Shown here piece by piece: positions 16,172 to 24,769 of a DNA stretch of 64,000 bases. The translations under genes were made by a program, and so were the position numbers. This DNA is from an uncultured Eubacteriales bacterium. Its GTDB lineage: Bacteria > Bacillota > Clostridia > Oscillospirales > Acutalibacteraceae. The stretch lies in NCBI GenBank assembly GCA_949292775.1, contig CASFBL010000007.1, positions 1 to 64,000 on the forward strand. Reading direction: 5' to 3'. The notes under the pieces are model-generated. The model was not told where the DNA came from. It saw only the letters and a program-made list of their open reading frames with translations, and did no database searches. Every line of letters begins with the position of its first letter. The first letter of the stretch is position 1.

Positions 16172-16200
16172 GATTTTCTCCTCTCGTCAAAATGCAAACA

Positions 16201-16227
16201 GGGGCGGAGCGTTCACCGCCCGCCCCC
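16201..16227 (-). promoter_or_regulatory. GC-rich hairpin between aminotransferase and aldolase genes
   Basis: gggcgg and ccgccc arms flank an 8-base loop; on the minus strand the 3' side continues ctgtttgcatttt. It may attenuate read-through or trim the message. Confidence 0.4.
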
Positions 16228-16246
16228 GAATTCGGTTGTATTTGGC

Positions 16247-17734
16247 TTATTTCTTTGCCGGAATCAAACCGACATTGTCGAACACCTTGTCGAAGCAGGC
16301 AAGTGCCTGGTCGATCATCTTCGGTGTGTAAGCCGCAGAAGTATACAGACGGCTGCCGGCGAGGGTCACGAGGCCTTCTGCCATGTAAGCGCAGCCCATG
16401 TGCTGCATTTCTTTTTTGCGCACGGAAGTGGCATCGAGCACGCCCGGGATGGTCCACGGTTTCTTCCAGTTGATGGAATAGTGCATTGTGCCGACGGTCT
16501 CGAGGTGGCAGATGGAGCCTTCGTTCCAAACCACGAACGGCAGACCGTGTTTCTTAACCAATTCTTTAAGACCATTGGTAAGACGGTCGCCCATCTGACC
16601 GGCCTTCTGGCAAGCATTCTGCTTGTCGATTTCTTCCAGTGTGAAGTAACCTGCGCAGCAGGACAGCGGGTTTGCAGTCATTGTACCGCCGGTGAACGCC
16701 TTCTTGATCTTTTCGCCGGTAGCGTCCAAACCTGCGCCGAGGTATTTCATGTATTCTTTCTTACCGCCGAGGCCGCCTGCGCCCGGATAGCCGCCCGCGA
16801 TGACCTTGCCGAAGATGGTCAGGTCGGGAGATACGCCGAAGAAGCCCTGTGCGCCCGCCATGCCGATGCGGAAGCCGGTAACAACTTCATCGAATACGAG
16901 CAATGCGCCGTATTTGCGGCAAAGTCTTTCAACGCCTTTGTTGAAGTCGTAGGAGACCGGTGTGGTACCGCTTTCGGGACCGACCGGCTCGATGAATACG
17001 GCTGCGGTGCCGCCGCGGAACTGGTTCGCCCACAGTTTTCTTTCGAGGTCTTCGAGGTCGCCCGGGAAGAATTCCTGGGTATGTTTAAAGAGGTAAAGCG
17101 GAACGCCGCTTGCCTGTGTGAATTTGGAGCCGGGAACACGGATGCCGTAGCCGAGCTGATCGGACCAGCCGTGATAAGCGCCGCCCATTTTCAGGATGTT
17201 CTTTTTCTTGGTTGCAAGACGCGCCACACGAACAGCGGTCATGCACGCTTCTGTGCCGGAACCCTGCATGCGGAACAAGTCAACGGTCTCAACGCTGTCG
17301 GAAATCTTTTTCGCCAGCTTGTATTCAAACTCGTGGAAAAGACCGGTGGAGGGGCCGCAGGTGTTCAAAAGGTCAATGACCTGTTCACGGACAACCTTGG
17401 GGTTGGAACCAAGAACGGTCGGACCGCCTGCCTGCAGGAAGTCGAAATATTTGTTGCCGTCGATATCATAAAGATAAGCGCCGTCTGCCTTGGTGAATAC
17501 CAGCGGGAAGGGATAGTTAAACGCAAGGTTATGCTGAACGCCGCCCGGGATAACTTCCTTAGCCTTGTCAATCATTTCCTTAGATTTAACGCATTTCTTG
17601 CCATAGTATTCGTCTTCGTACTTTTTCAGCACATCGGGCTTGATGGAATAGATCGGTTTTGCAATCAGTTCGTCAAGCTCTTTGTTTACTGCCGCAGCAT
17701 CATGGTACTCGGCAATAGCGAATCTTGTGTCCAT
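16247..17734 (-). CDS. Class III PLP aminotransferase (HemL-like)
   Basis: This encodes 495 residues. The PLP motifs are visible: the Asp in LLVFDEVVTGFR, the Schiff-base Lys in IFGKVIAGGYPGAG, and the phosphate-binding region GSGTEACMTAVR. It resembles glutamate-1-semialdehyde aminomutase but is longer at both ends, and its neighbours (aldolase, FGGY kinase, TetR) point to catabolism of an amino sugar or amino alcohol rather than tetrapyrrole synthesis; this is inference. It has its own promoter with an operator palindrome at 17771-17788. Confidence 0.85.
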   Translation of the reverse strand: MDTRFAIAEYHDAAAVNKELDELIAKPIYSIKPDVLKKYEDEYYGKKCVKSKEMIDKAKEVIPGGVQHNLAFNYPFPLVFTKADGAYLYDIDGNKYFDFLQAGGPTVLGSNPKVVREQVIDLLNTCGPSTGLFHEFEYKLAKKISDSVETVDLFRMQGSGTEACMTAVRVARLATKKKNILKMGGAYHGWSDQLGYGIRVPGSKFTQASGVPLYLFKHTQEFFPGDLEDLERKLWANQFRGGTAAVFIEPVGPESGTTPVSYDFNKGVERLCRKYGALLVFDEVVTGFRIGMAGAQGFFGVSPDLTIFGKVIAGGYPGAGGLGGKKEYMKYLGAGLDATGEKIKKAFTGGTMTANPLSCCAGYFTLEEIDKQNACQKAGQMGDRLTNGLKELVKKHGLPFVVWNEGSICHLETVGTMHYSINWKKPWTIPGVLDATSVRKKEMQHMGCAYMAEGLVTLAGSRLYTSAAYTPKMIDQALACFDKVFDNVGLIPAKK

Positions 17735-17770
17735 TATAAAGCCTCCAACTCTTTTTTATTGAACCCACGA

Positions 17771-17819
17771 AGTGAATTCTTATTCACTTGCATTATACCA
17801 TAAAATGAACACATGTCAA
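17771..17819 (-). promoter_or_regulatory. Promoter and operator palindrome of the aminotransferase-aldolase operon
   Basis: On the minus strand TTGACA (17819-17814), 16 bases, TATAAT (17797-17792). Directly downstream, across the expected start of transcription, is the perfect palindrome AGTGAAT-TCTT-ATTCACT (17771-17788). A repressor bound there would block the promoter; the divergent TetR protein is the obvious candidate. Confidence 0.7.
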
Positions 17820-17906
17820 CCTATATTTTCGTGAATTTTGCAAAATTTGAAAATGTTTTTGATGCGATAGATAATTTATAACTATTTTTGCAAAAACAAA
17901 GTTGTT

Positions 17907-17927
17907 TTTAGATAAAATATATCTAAA
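17907..17927. promoter_or_regulatory. Second palindrome in the divergent intergenic region
   Basis: TTTAGATA-aaata-TATCTAAA is a perfect 8-base inverted repeat. It differs in sequence from the operator at 17771 and lies between the two divergent promoters. AT-rich, so it could also be chance. The rest of 17735-18092 holds only the two promoters. Confidence 0.4.
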
Positions 17928-18022
17928 TCTATGCAGGAAATTTTGCAAGGGAAAGCAAGTGGCGGTAAGGTGTGAGCGAGCCGTTTTTCCGACAAAAACA
18001 GCGTAAAACAAGAAAATTTTTC

Positions 18023-18052
18023 TTGAACATTCCGTGGGGTTTGTGTTATTAT
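18023..18052 (+). promoter_or_regulatory. Predicted promoter of the TetR-kinase operon
   Basis: TTGAAC (18023-18028), 18 bases, TATTAT (18047-18052); ATG follows 40 bases later. Confidence 0.5.
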
Positions 18053-18092
18053 AAATTGTATTGGTATATGTTAAGGCAAAGAGGATGAAGAA

Positions 18093-18746
18093 ATGGACCT
18101 GCAAAAACACCACAAGCCCACCTTTGACAACATTTCCCCGGAAAAGCGTGCGCGGATTCTCGACACGGCGACCAAGGAATTTGCTTTCAAAGGGTTTGAA
18201 AACGCGAACATGAACGCTATTGCCAAAAAGGCGGGGGTCAGCGTTGGGTCGCTTTATAAGTATTTCGAAAACAAGCAGGACTTGTTCCTCACCACCATTC
18301 AATACAGCATTCAGAGCATGGAAGAGCTTTTGAATGTGCTGGCAGTCAGCGACGAAGATGTTTTGGTCAAGGTGGAGCGCATCCTTCGTGAAATTCAGCG
18401 TTCCTCCAAAGAGAATGCAACGCTCATAAAGCTTTACAATGGCATGACCGCAGAAAACAATCCGCGTTTTGCTTCGCAGTTTGCCTATGAAATGGAAGCA
18501 ATGACCGCGCGCATTTACCGCATCGCCATTGAAGAAGGCAAAAAGACCGGCGATGTCCGCGCGGATATTGATTCGGCTTTTGCTGCGTTTATGCTCGACA
18601 ATATATTTATGTCTCTGCAATTTTCCTATGCCTGCGATTACTACAAAGAGCGTTTCCGCATTTATGCCGGGAACGACATCACCGAGCGTGACGATTTTGT
18701 GGTGGAGCAGTGCCTGAAATTTGTAAAATCTGCGCTGAAAAAGTAA
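18093..18746 (+). CDS. TetR/AcrR-family transcriptional regulator
   Basis: This encodes 217 residues. The N-terminal helix-turn-helix is typical: ILDTATKEFAFKGFENANM, then IAKKAGVSVGSLYKYFENKQDLF. The C-terminal ligand domain (about 80-217) is not specific enough to name an effector. It is divergent from the aminotransferase operon and 27 bases ahead of the kinase, so it probably represses this locus and is released by a pathway intermediate. Ribosome site gagg precedes ATG 18093. Confidence 0.9.
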   Translation: MDLQKHHKPTFDNISPEKRARILDTATKEFAFKGFENANMNAIAKKAGVSVGSLYKYFENKQDLFLTTIQYSIQSMEELLNVLAVSDEDVLVKVERILREIQRSSKENATLIKLYNGMTAENNPRFASQFAYEMEAMTARIYRIAIEEGKKTGDVRADIDSAFAAFMLDNIFMSLQFSYACDYYKERFRIYAGNDITERDDFVVEQCLKFVKSALKK

Positions 18747-18773
18747 TTCTGTCTCTTGTGGGAGGTTTTGTAT

Positions 18774-20393
18774 ATGGTCAATCCGACTTACACGATTTCC
18801 TATGATGTCGGTACAACGGGCGTAAAGACCTGCTTGTTCGCCATCACGGATAAAATCGAACTGCTTGCTGCCGCAAGCGAAGGGTACAACCTGTATGTGC
18901 TGCCCGGCGGCGGCGCAGAGCAGGACCCGGACGAGTGGTGGAAAGCCATGATTAAGAGCACCAACGCCGTCATGAAAAAGTCCAAAATCGACAAAAAGGA
19001 CATCAGCGGCATTTCGTTCTGTTCACAAATGCAGGGCTTGGTGCTGGTGGACAAAGAGGGCAACGCCGTTCGCCGTGCGATGAGCTACATGGACCAGCGC
19101 GCGCGTGAGGAGCTTAAAAAGGGGATTGCCCACGGCCCGCAGATTGCCGGTGCCAATGTGCCGAAGCTTTTGCGTGCCTTGCAGATTACCGGCGCGGTTG
19201 CCTGCTCGGTCAAAGACCCGGTTTGGAAATACAAATGGGTCGAAGCTAATGAGCCTGAGGTTTTTGCAAAAGTTTATAAATGGCTCGATGTAAAAGAATA
19301 TCTTATTTGCCGCATGACCGGCGAATTTGTTATGACGCAGGATTCTGCCTTTGCAGCCTTGCTTTATGATATCCGCAAGGGCAAAGAGGGCTGGAGCTCT
19401 GAAATCTGCAAGCTGTATGGTGTAAATGAAAAACACCTGCCGAAGATTGTCCGCTGCACGGACCGTGTCGGCAAGCTGCGTGCGCAGCAGGCAAAAGAAC
19501 TGGGCCTTGAAGAAGGTACGGCCGTATTCGGCGGCGGCGGTGACGCATCGCTGATCGGCGTTGGCGCCGGTGCGGTGGAAATCGGCGACACCCATATCTA
19601 TTCCGGCACTTCCGGTTGGGTCTCCACCGTGGTCGGCAAAAGCGTGGTTGACGCCAATGCGATGATCGCAGCGACAGTCGGCGCGTGGGAAGGGCACTTC
19701 AACTACTTTGCAGAGCTTGAAACAGCGGCAAAGTGCGTGGAGTGGGTAAAAGACCATTTGGCACTTGACGAAATCGACATTTATTTGGACAAGAGCCACG
19801 ATTTAAAGCACCACCATGCGGACCGCGAAACGGTCTATACCAATTTGTATGATTACATGATGGCGGTCGTGGACACGGTTCCTGTCGGTGCAGGCGGCGT
19901 GATTTTCACCCCGTGGCTGCACGGCAACCGCTGCCCGTTTGAAGACCCGAATGCCCGCGGCATGTTCTTTAACATCAGCCTCGAGACCGGAAAATCCGAG
20001 ATGATCCGCGCGGTTGTCGAGGGCGTTTGCTTCCATCTGCGCTGGATGCTGGAAACCCAGCAGAAAAAGGTGCAGACCTCTGATGTTATCCGCTTTGTCG
20101 GCGGCGGCGCGCTGAGCGATGTCACCTGTCAAATCATGGCGGACTGCACCGGTAAAACGATTGAAACCGTGGAAAGCCCGCAGAACATCGGCGCTGTCGG
20201 CGCTGCGGCGACCATTGCAGTCGGCACAGGGCTGATTCAAAACCTGGGCGAAGTCAAACGGCTGATTCCCGCGGCAAAGACTTTCTATCCGCGTGCCGAA
20301 AACAAGGCGGTTTATGACCGCAACTTCCGCGTATATAAGAATCTGTATAAAGCCAACAAAGAAAACTTTGCGATTCTCAACGCGGATAAATAA
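18774..20393 (+). CDS. FGGY-family carbohydrate kinase
   Basis: This encodes 539 residues. It has the N-terminal ATPase motif YDVGTTGVKTC, the substrate-side MDQRAREE, and the C-terminal GGGGDASLIGVG, GTSGWVST and FVGGGALSD motifs of xylulose/gluconate-type kinases. It should phosphorylate a sugar or polyol that the aldolase then cleaves; which sugar cannot be read. Start ATG 18774 has gggagg 8 bases upstream; the earlier in-frame ATG is too close to the tetR stop and lacks a site. Confidence 0.88.
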   Translation: MVNPTYTISYDVGTTGVKTCLFAITDKIELLAAASEGYNLYVLPGGGAEQDPDEWWKAMIKSTNAVMKKSKIDKKDISGISFCSQMQGLVLVDKEGNAVRRAMSYMDQRAREELKKGIAHGPQIAGANVPKLLRALQITGAVACSVKDPVWKYKWVEANEPEVFAKVYKWLDVKEYLICRMTGEFVMTQDSAFAALLYDIRKGKEGWSSEICKLYGVNEKHLPKIVRCTDRVGKLRAQQAKELGLEEGTAVFGGGGDASLIGVGAGAVEIGDTHIYSGTSGWVSTVVGKSVVDANAMIAATVGAWEGHFNYFAELETAAKCVEWVKDHLALDEIDIYLDKSHDLKHHHADRETVYTNLYDYMMAVVDTVPVGAGGVIFTPWLHGNRCPFEDPNARGMFFNISLETGKSEMIRAVVEGVCFHLRWMLETQQKKVQTSDVIRFVGGGALSDVTCQIMADCTGKTIETVESPQNIGAVGAAATIAVGTGLIQNLGEVKRLIPAAKTFYPRAENKAVYDRNFRVYKNLYKANKENFAILNADK

Positions 20394-20412
20394 TTCCAAA
20401 AAGAATTTCAGA

Positions 20413-20449
20413 GAAAAACCCGTCGGGCGGTTGTCGCCCGGCGGGTTTT
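20413..20449 (+). terminator. Terminator after the FGGY kinase
   Basis: aaaacccg-t-cgggcg and cgcccg-g-cgggtttt form a long stem with a 5-base loop, followed by tttta. Confidence 0.8.
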
Positions 20450-20495
20450 ATGCTATGATGAAAGAAAAGGCCGAAAGGCGCGGGGAGGTTTTCTT

Positions 20496-22106
20496 GTGAA
20501 GCTGACTTTTTTAGGCGCTGCGCATGAAGTAACAGGCAGCTGTACGCTTTTGGAGGCATGCGGAAAACGGATTTTGATTGACTGCGGGCTTGAGCAGGGT
20601 CCGGATACTTATCAGAATGCCGAACCGCCCGTAGCACCGGGAGAAATTGATTGCGTCGTGCTGACGCACGCGCACATTGACCATTCCGGCAAGCTGCCAA
20701 TGCTCACGGCAAACGGCTTTGAAGGGTGGATTTATTCCACCATCGCCACAGCGCGGCTGTGCTCGATTATGCTGCAAGACTCTGCCCATATTCAGGAGTT
20801 TGAAGCCGAGTGGCGCAACCGTAAGGCGAAGCGTTCCGGCAAAGAACCAACCGTGCCGCTTTACACGGTGGAGGACGCGCAAAACGCGATGAAGCAGTTT
20901 GTTCCCTGCGAATACGGTGCCCCCCAGACCTTGTTTCCTGGCGTGCAGGTGCGGTTTGTTGACGCCGGGCATCTGCTTGGTTCGTCGAGCGCGGAACTGA
21001 CAATTACCGAAAGCGGAAAAACGGAGAAAATCGTGTTTTCCGGCGATATCGGCAACACAAATCAGCCGATTATCCGCGACCCGCAATACCTGCACGAAGC
21101 GGATTATGTGATTATGGAAAGCACTTATGGCGACCGCAGCCACGGCGAGCGGATTGATTATATTGAGCAGCTTGTGCCGATTATTCAGCGCACACTCGAC
21201 CGCGGCGGCAATTTGGTCATTCCGTCCTTTGCCGTCGGCAGAACACAGGAGCTTTTGTATTTCCTGCGTAAAATCAAGGCGGAGGGGCTTATCAAGGGGC
21301 ATGACGAATTCCCCGTTTATGTGGATAGTCCGCTTGCGGTGGAAGCGACCAGTGTTTTCAACAAAAGCATGTCGGATTTTGATGACGAAGCACGCGCGCT
21401 GATTGAAAACGGCATCAATCCAATTGCTTTTGACGGCTTGCGTTTGTCGATTACGAGTGATGACTCAAAGCTTATCAACACCGACGAAACGCCGAAAATT
21501 ATTATTTCCGCCAGCGGCATGTGCGAAGCAGGCCGCATTCGGCATCATCTCAAGCATAACCTGTGGCGCGCGGAAAGCACGATTTTGTTTGTCGGCTATC
21601 AGGCAGTCGGCACGCTCGGCCGCGCGATTGTCGAAGGCGAGAGCGAAGTCAAGCTCTTCGGCGAAAAAGTGCAGGTCAACGCCGAAATCGCCCAGCTTGC
21701 AGGCATCAGCGGTCACGCGGATAACGAGGGACTTTTGCGCTGGGTCAAGAGTTTTTCACCCGCGCCGAAACATGTATTTGTCAACCACGGCGAAGACTCC
21801 GTTTGTGAAGTGTTTGCCGAACGCCTGCGCGACGAACTGAAACTCGAAGCACACGCGCCCTACAACGGCGAAGTCTATGACCTGACGGCCGACTGCATTG
21901 TAAAAGAGGGCACGCGGGAAAGAATCAAACCCCAGTCGCAGCCTGCTTCCAAATCCGGCTTTGCGCAAAGCCCGGTGTTTGCGCGGCTTTTGCAGGCGGG
22001 CAATCGCCTGATGACGGTAATACGCCACAACGAGGGCGGCGCGAACAAGGATTTGGCAAAATTTGCCGACCAGATTTTGGCGCTTTGCGAAAAGTGGGAC
22101 AGATAA
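20496..22106 (+). CDS. Beta-CASP metallo-beta-lactamase RNA nuclease-like protein
   Basis: This encodes 536 residues. The metallo-beta-lactamase motifs are clear: LTHAHIDHSG, the Asp in FSGDIGN and the late His in GHADNEG. The inserted beta-CASP domain shows IPSFAVGRTQELLY, and MCEAGRIRHHLK follows. This is the YSH1/CPSF-73-like bacterial group, thought to cut or trim RNA; it is not RNase J, which has a different C-terminal part. Start codon is GTG 20496, with ggggagg 7 bases upstream and no competing ATG. It has its own -10-like TATGAT just upstream. Confidence 0.88.
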   Translation: MKLTFLGAAHEVTGSCTLLEACGKRILIDCGLEQGPDTYQNAEPPVAPGEIDCVVLTHAHIDHSGKLPMLTANGFEGWIYSTIATARLCSIMLQDSAHIQEFEAEWRNRKAKRSGKEPTVPLYTVEDAQNAMKQFVPCEYGAPQTLFPGVQVRFVDAGHLLGSSSAELTITESGKTEKIVFSGDIGNTNQPIIRDPQYLHEADYVIMESTYGDRSHGERIDYIEQLVPIIQRTLDRGGNLVIPSFAVGRTQELLYFLRKIKAEGLIKGHDEFPVYVDSPLAVEATSVFNKSMSDFDDEARALIENGINPIAFDGLRLSITSDDSKLINTDETPKIIISASGMCEAGRIRHHLKHNLWRAESTILFVGYQAVGTLGRAIVEGESEVKLFGEKVQVNAEIAQLAGISGHADNEGLLRWVKSFSPAPKHVFVNHGEDSVCEVFAERLRDELKLEAHAPYNGEVYDLTADCIVKEGTRERIKPQSQPASKSGFAQSPVFARLLQAGNRLMTVIRHNEGGANKDLAKFADQILALCEKWDR

Positions 22107-22136
22107 GAACGGTGCTTTTTTGAAAGGGAGAGAAAA

Positions 22137-23084
22137 ATGCTGAAAAAGACAATGTGTGGTTCGATTTGCTTTTTATTGGTCTTATTGCTGTGCAGCTGCG
22201 GGGGCGGGAAAAAGGTTCGTGAGATCGAAAAAACACCCGACAATGCCTTTGCGCCCGATGACAACTGGGAACTGACCTTTTCGGAGGATTTTAACGGGGA
22301 TTCACTTGACCGCAATACATGGCACTACGCTTACAGCGAAGAGGGCGTGCGCCGCGGCGGCTGGTGGGTGGACGATGCCGTTTTTGTTGAGAACGGCAAT
22401 CTGGTAATCCGTACCGAATACCGAGAAAACGGCAAGTTCGGCGCCGGCTGGTACACCGGCGGCATCGAAAGCTCCCCAAGGGAAGCAGAGAACGGCGAAC
22501 CGGCGTGCACGGGATTTTCGCAGACGGGCGGCTATTTCGAAGCGCGGTGTAAAGTTCCGGCGACCTATGGCAACTGGGCGGCGTTTTGGCTGATGCCGGT
22601 CGGCGATTTTAAAGACGATGTTTTCGGCACCGGCGAGGACGGCGCCGAAATCGACATTTTCGAGTCGCCGTTTATGTATTGGAAAGAGCATCAGAATGTA
22701 ATTTCTCACGCCATTCATGTGGACGGCTACGGGGAGGAACTCGCTTCCATAGGCTCTGATTATATTGAGGTGGAAAATCTCTATGACGAGTTCCACACCT
22801 TTGGCTTGAAATGGGACGAAACCGGTTACACTTTTTATGTAGACGGGTATGAAACCTGGCATACAAAAGACGCGTTAGACACAGTCTGCAATGTGCCCGC
22901 TTATTTGCTGCTTTCCTGTGAAGTCGCCGGAATTGTGGAAGACGAAAAGCCTTTGCCGGGGCAGGAACGCAACGCCGACGGCGAACTGACCGTTAACTGG
23001 GCGGGAACGCCGGAGGACAACGACAAAACCAAAGCCTATGATTTTTTGGTGGACTATGTCAAGGTTTACCGCGAAAAAGCATGA
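22137..23084 (+). CDS. Glycoside hydrolase family 16 lipoprotein
   Basis: This encodes 315 residues. A lipoprotein signal (LLLCSC, lipidated Cys near 21) is followed by a jelly-roll GH16 domain (LTFSEDFNGDSLD...). The catalytic E-x-D-x-x-E is intact in AEIDIFESP. Family members cleave beta-1,3/1,4-glucans or related beta-linked polysaccharides outside the cell; substrate here unknown. It lies 30 bases after the beta-CASP gene. Confidence 0.88.
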   Translation: MLKKTMCGSICFLLVLLLCSCGGGKKVREIEKTPDNAFAPDDNWELTFSEDFNGDSLDRNTWHYAYSEEGVRRGGWWVDDAVFVENGNLVIRTEYRENGKFGAGWYTGGIESSPREAENGEPACTGFSQTGGYFEARCKVPATYGNWAAFWLMPVGDFKDDVFGTGEDGAEIDIFESPFMYWKEHQNVISHAIHVDGYGEELASIGSDYIEVENLYDEFHTFGLKWDETGYTFYVDGYETWHTKDALDTVCNVPAYLLLSCEVAGIVEDEKPLPGQERNADGELTVNWAGTPEDNDKTKAYDFLVDYVKVYREKA

Positions 23085-23101
23085 TTTGATTTTTGCATAA
23101 G

Positions 23102-23143
23102 AAAACCGCGCCGCAACTTTTGTTGCAGCGCGGTTTTTGTTTT
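23102..23143. terminator. Convergent terminator
   Basis: aaaccgcgccgcaac and gttgcagcgcggttt form a stem with one mismatched position, with A and T runs on either side, between the convergent GH16 and metallophosphoesterase genes. Confidence 0.8.
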
Positions 23144-23148
23144 TTCTG

Positions 23149-24756
23149 TTATTTCATAAATCTGCCGTAGCGGATTTGGTTGACAATAAAGCCAACACCG
23201 AGCACCAAAAGCAGCGGAACAAACAGAATGATGACGCCGAGAATCAGCAAAATGACAATCGGAACGCCTTTTTTGCTCTTCGGGTGCACAGCCTTTTCGG
23301 GTTCTTTCGTCGCCGGGCCCTGTTCGCCCTCGGCGTAATATGGCAAAATCGGCAAAACCGCGTTATAGGCAGGAATGCCGCTGTTGTGCAAAAGCGGTTC
23401 CACAAAATCACAAAGGGAGTCGGAAACTTTTAAGAGCTTGCGCACGGAAATGTGCAGCGCGGCGAAAATCGAGTCAAAAATGCTCAAAAGCCCCATCGTG
23501 ATTTTATATTCTGCGTCTTCCGGCTCATAGAGGTTTTCCCCGGCGTAAAGATTGAGCGCGATGTCCGCAATGAAATCGACAACGCTTTTGTCTTTGATGT
23601 CGGCGTAATCCTCCGGCTTTAAGCCGGTTTCTTTTTTGGTCCATTTCGCGACTTTGCCAATGGTCAGCTTGTTAAGCGCTTTCGCAAACGGACGAATCAG
23701 CCAGCCATATTTATAAATGACCTTTTTCTTAATGCTCATTGCCGTGACCATGTCGGCGAATTTATGTATATCGCCGCCTGCGGCCTTGACCAAATCACGC
23801 ACCATGCCAATCATCTGGTTTTTCAGGTGCTCCTGCAAATTGTTATCGTCCAGTTTGCAGTTCACCTTTTCGGTGATTAAGTCTGTGGTGGTGGAAACAA
23901 TACCGGCGGCTTCGTCTACAACCACAGTGCGAATCGGCGCGGGATAGCCCACCGTCGCGGCGGTCGCAATGGTGTAAAGCGTGTTGCCGCGGTCGCTTTC
24001 GATTTTGTCGATGTGGTGGATGTGTGTGTGGCCGGTGAGCATAAACTGAAGCCCTAAATCGGCGTATTGCTTGCGGCGAATGTCAAAATCGCCGTGCATG
24101 TCATTTTTGCCGATAAGTGCATAAATGGGCGAGGGCGCAATCAGCGGGTGGTGCGTCATTGCAAGCATAAACTGCCCGTTTTTGCGCGCGTCCTCCGCCT
24201 GTTCCGAAAGCCACTGGTAGCAGTCGTCGGAAATGCCGCTTTTGCCCTGAAGGTTGCGGTCGTCATTAATCGCGAACAGCCGGTAGCCGTCTTGTAACTG
24301 GACGACATAAGACATACTGTCGCGGTGGACGGAAATTGCTTCATCCGGACCGAACTCGCGGTACATTTCAAAAAGCTCTTCACGCTTTGCCGCGGGGATT
24401 TTTACTTTTTCATCGCCGGAATAAGCGTTCGTTTGCCCGTCGTCCTGATAATCGTGCGTTGCGGTAATGACATACACGCGCTTGCCCGCGGCTTTTAAGT
24501 CGCGCAGCATTTCGATGAATTCCTTGTGCGAATCATAGTCGCCGTTCGAAGTCGTGTCGCCGGAAAGCAGAACGATGTCGGTGCGCTTGTCCGATTTAAT
24601 CTGGCGAAACGCCGCGTCCAAAAGTTCAGCGGAATCCTTGAGCAAAAGCTGGCTTTTGGTGTTCGCGGCGTCATAGGCGGCGCCTTCCACACCGTTGCTT
24701 TTCGCGTAATAATGGGTGTCGGTAATGACGGTGACCGTCAAGGGGGATTTTGTCAT
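23149..24756 (-). CDS. Calcineurin-like metallophosphoesterase, C-terminal membrane anchor
   Basis: This encodes 535 residues. Metal-binding motifs in order: DTHYY, LSGDTTSNGDY, TATHDY (in place of the usual GNHD), MTHHPLI and TGHTHIHH. A hydrophobic segment near the end (VILLILGVIILFVPLLLVLG) followed by a basic tail suggests a tail-anchored protein; there is no N-terminal signal, so topology is unclear. The gene is 13 bases after thrS and should be read from the same T-box transcript. ATG 24756 is 9 bases from aaggag; the GTG two codons earlier is too close. Confidence 0.8.
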   Translation of the reverse strand: MTKSPLTVTVITDTHYYAKSNGVEGAAYDAANTKSQLLLKDSAELLDAAFRQIKSDKRTDIVLLSGDTTSNGDYDSHKEFIEMLRDLKAAGKRVYVITATHDYQDDGQTNAYSGDEKVKIPAAKREELFEMYREFGPDEAISVHRDSMSYVVQLQDGYRLFAINDDRNLQGKSGISDDCYQWLSEQAEDARKNGQFMLAMTHHPLIAPSPIYALIGKNDMHGDFDIRRKQYADLGLQFMLTGHTHIHHIDKIESDRGNTLYTIATAATVGYPAPIRTVVVDEAAGIVSTTTDLITEKVNCKLDDNNLQEHLKNQMIGMVRDLVKAAGGDIHKFADMVTAMSIKKKVIYKYGWLIRPFAKALNKLTIGKVAKWTKKETGLKPEDYADIKDKSVVDFIADIALNLYAGENLYEPEDAEYKITMGLLSIFDSIFAALHISVRKLLKVSDSLCDFVEPLLHNSGIPAYNAVLPILPYYAEGEQGPATKEPEKAVHPKSKKGVPIVILLILGVIILFVPLLLVLGVGFIVNQIRYGRFMK

Positions 24757-24769
24757 TTTCACACGCTCC

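Noticed and set aside
16400-17803. 467-codon open frame on the plus strand
   Set aside because: Antisense to the class III aminotransferase, with low-complexity composition and no family motif.
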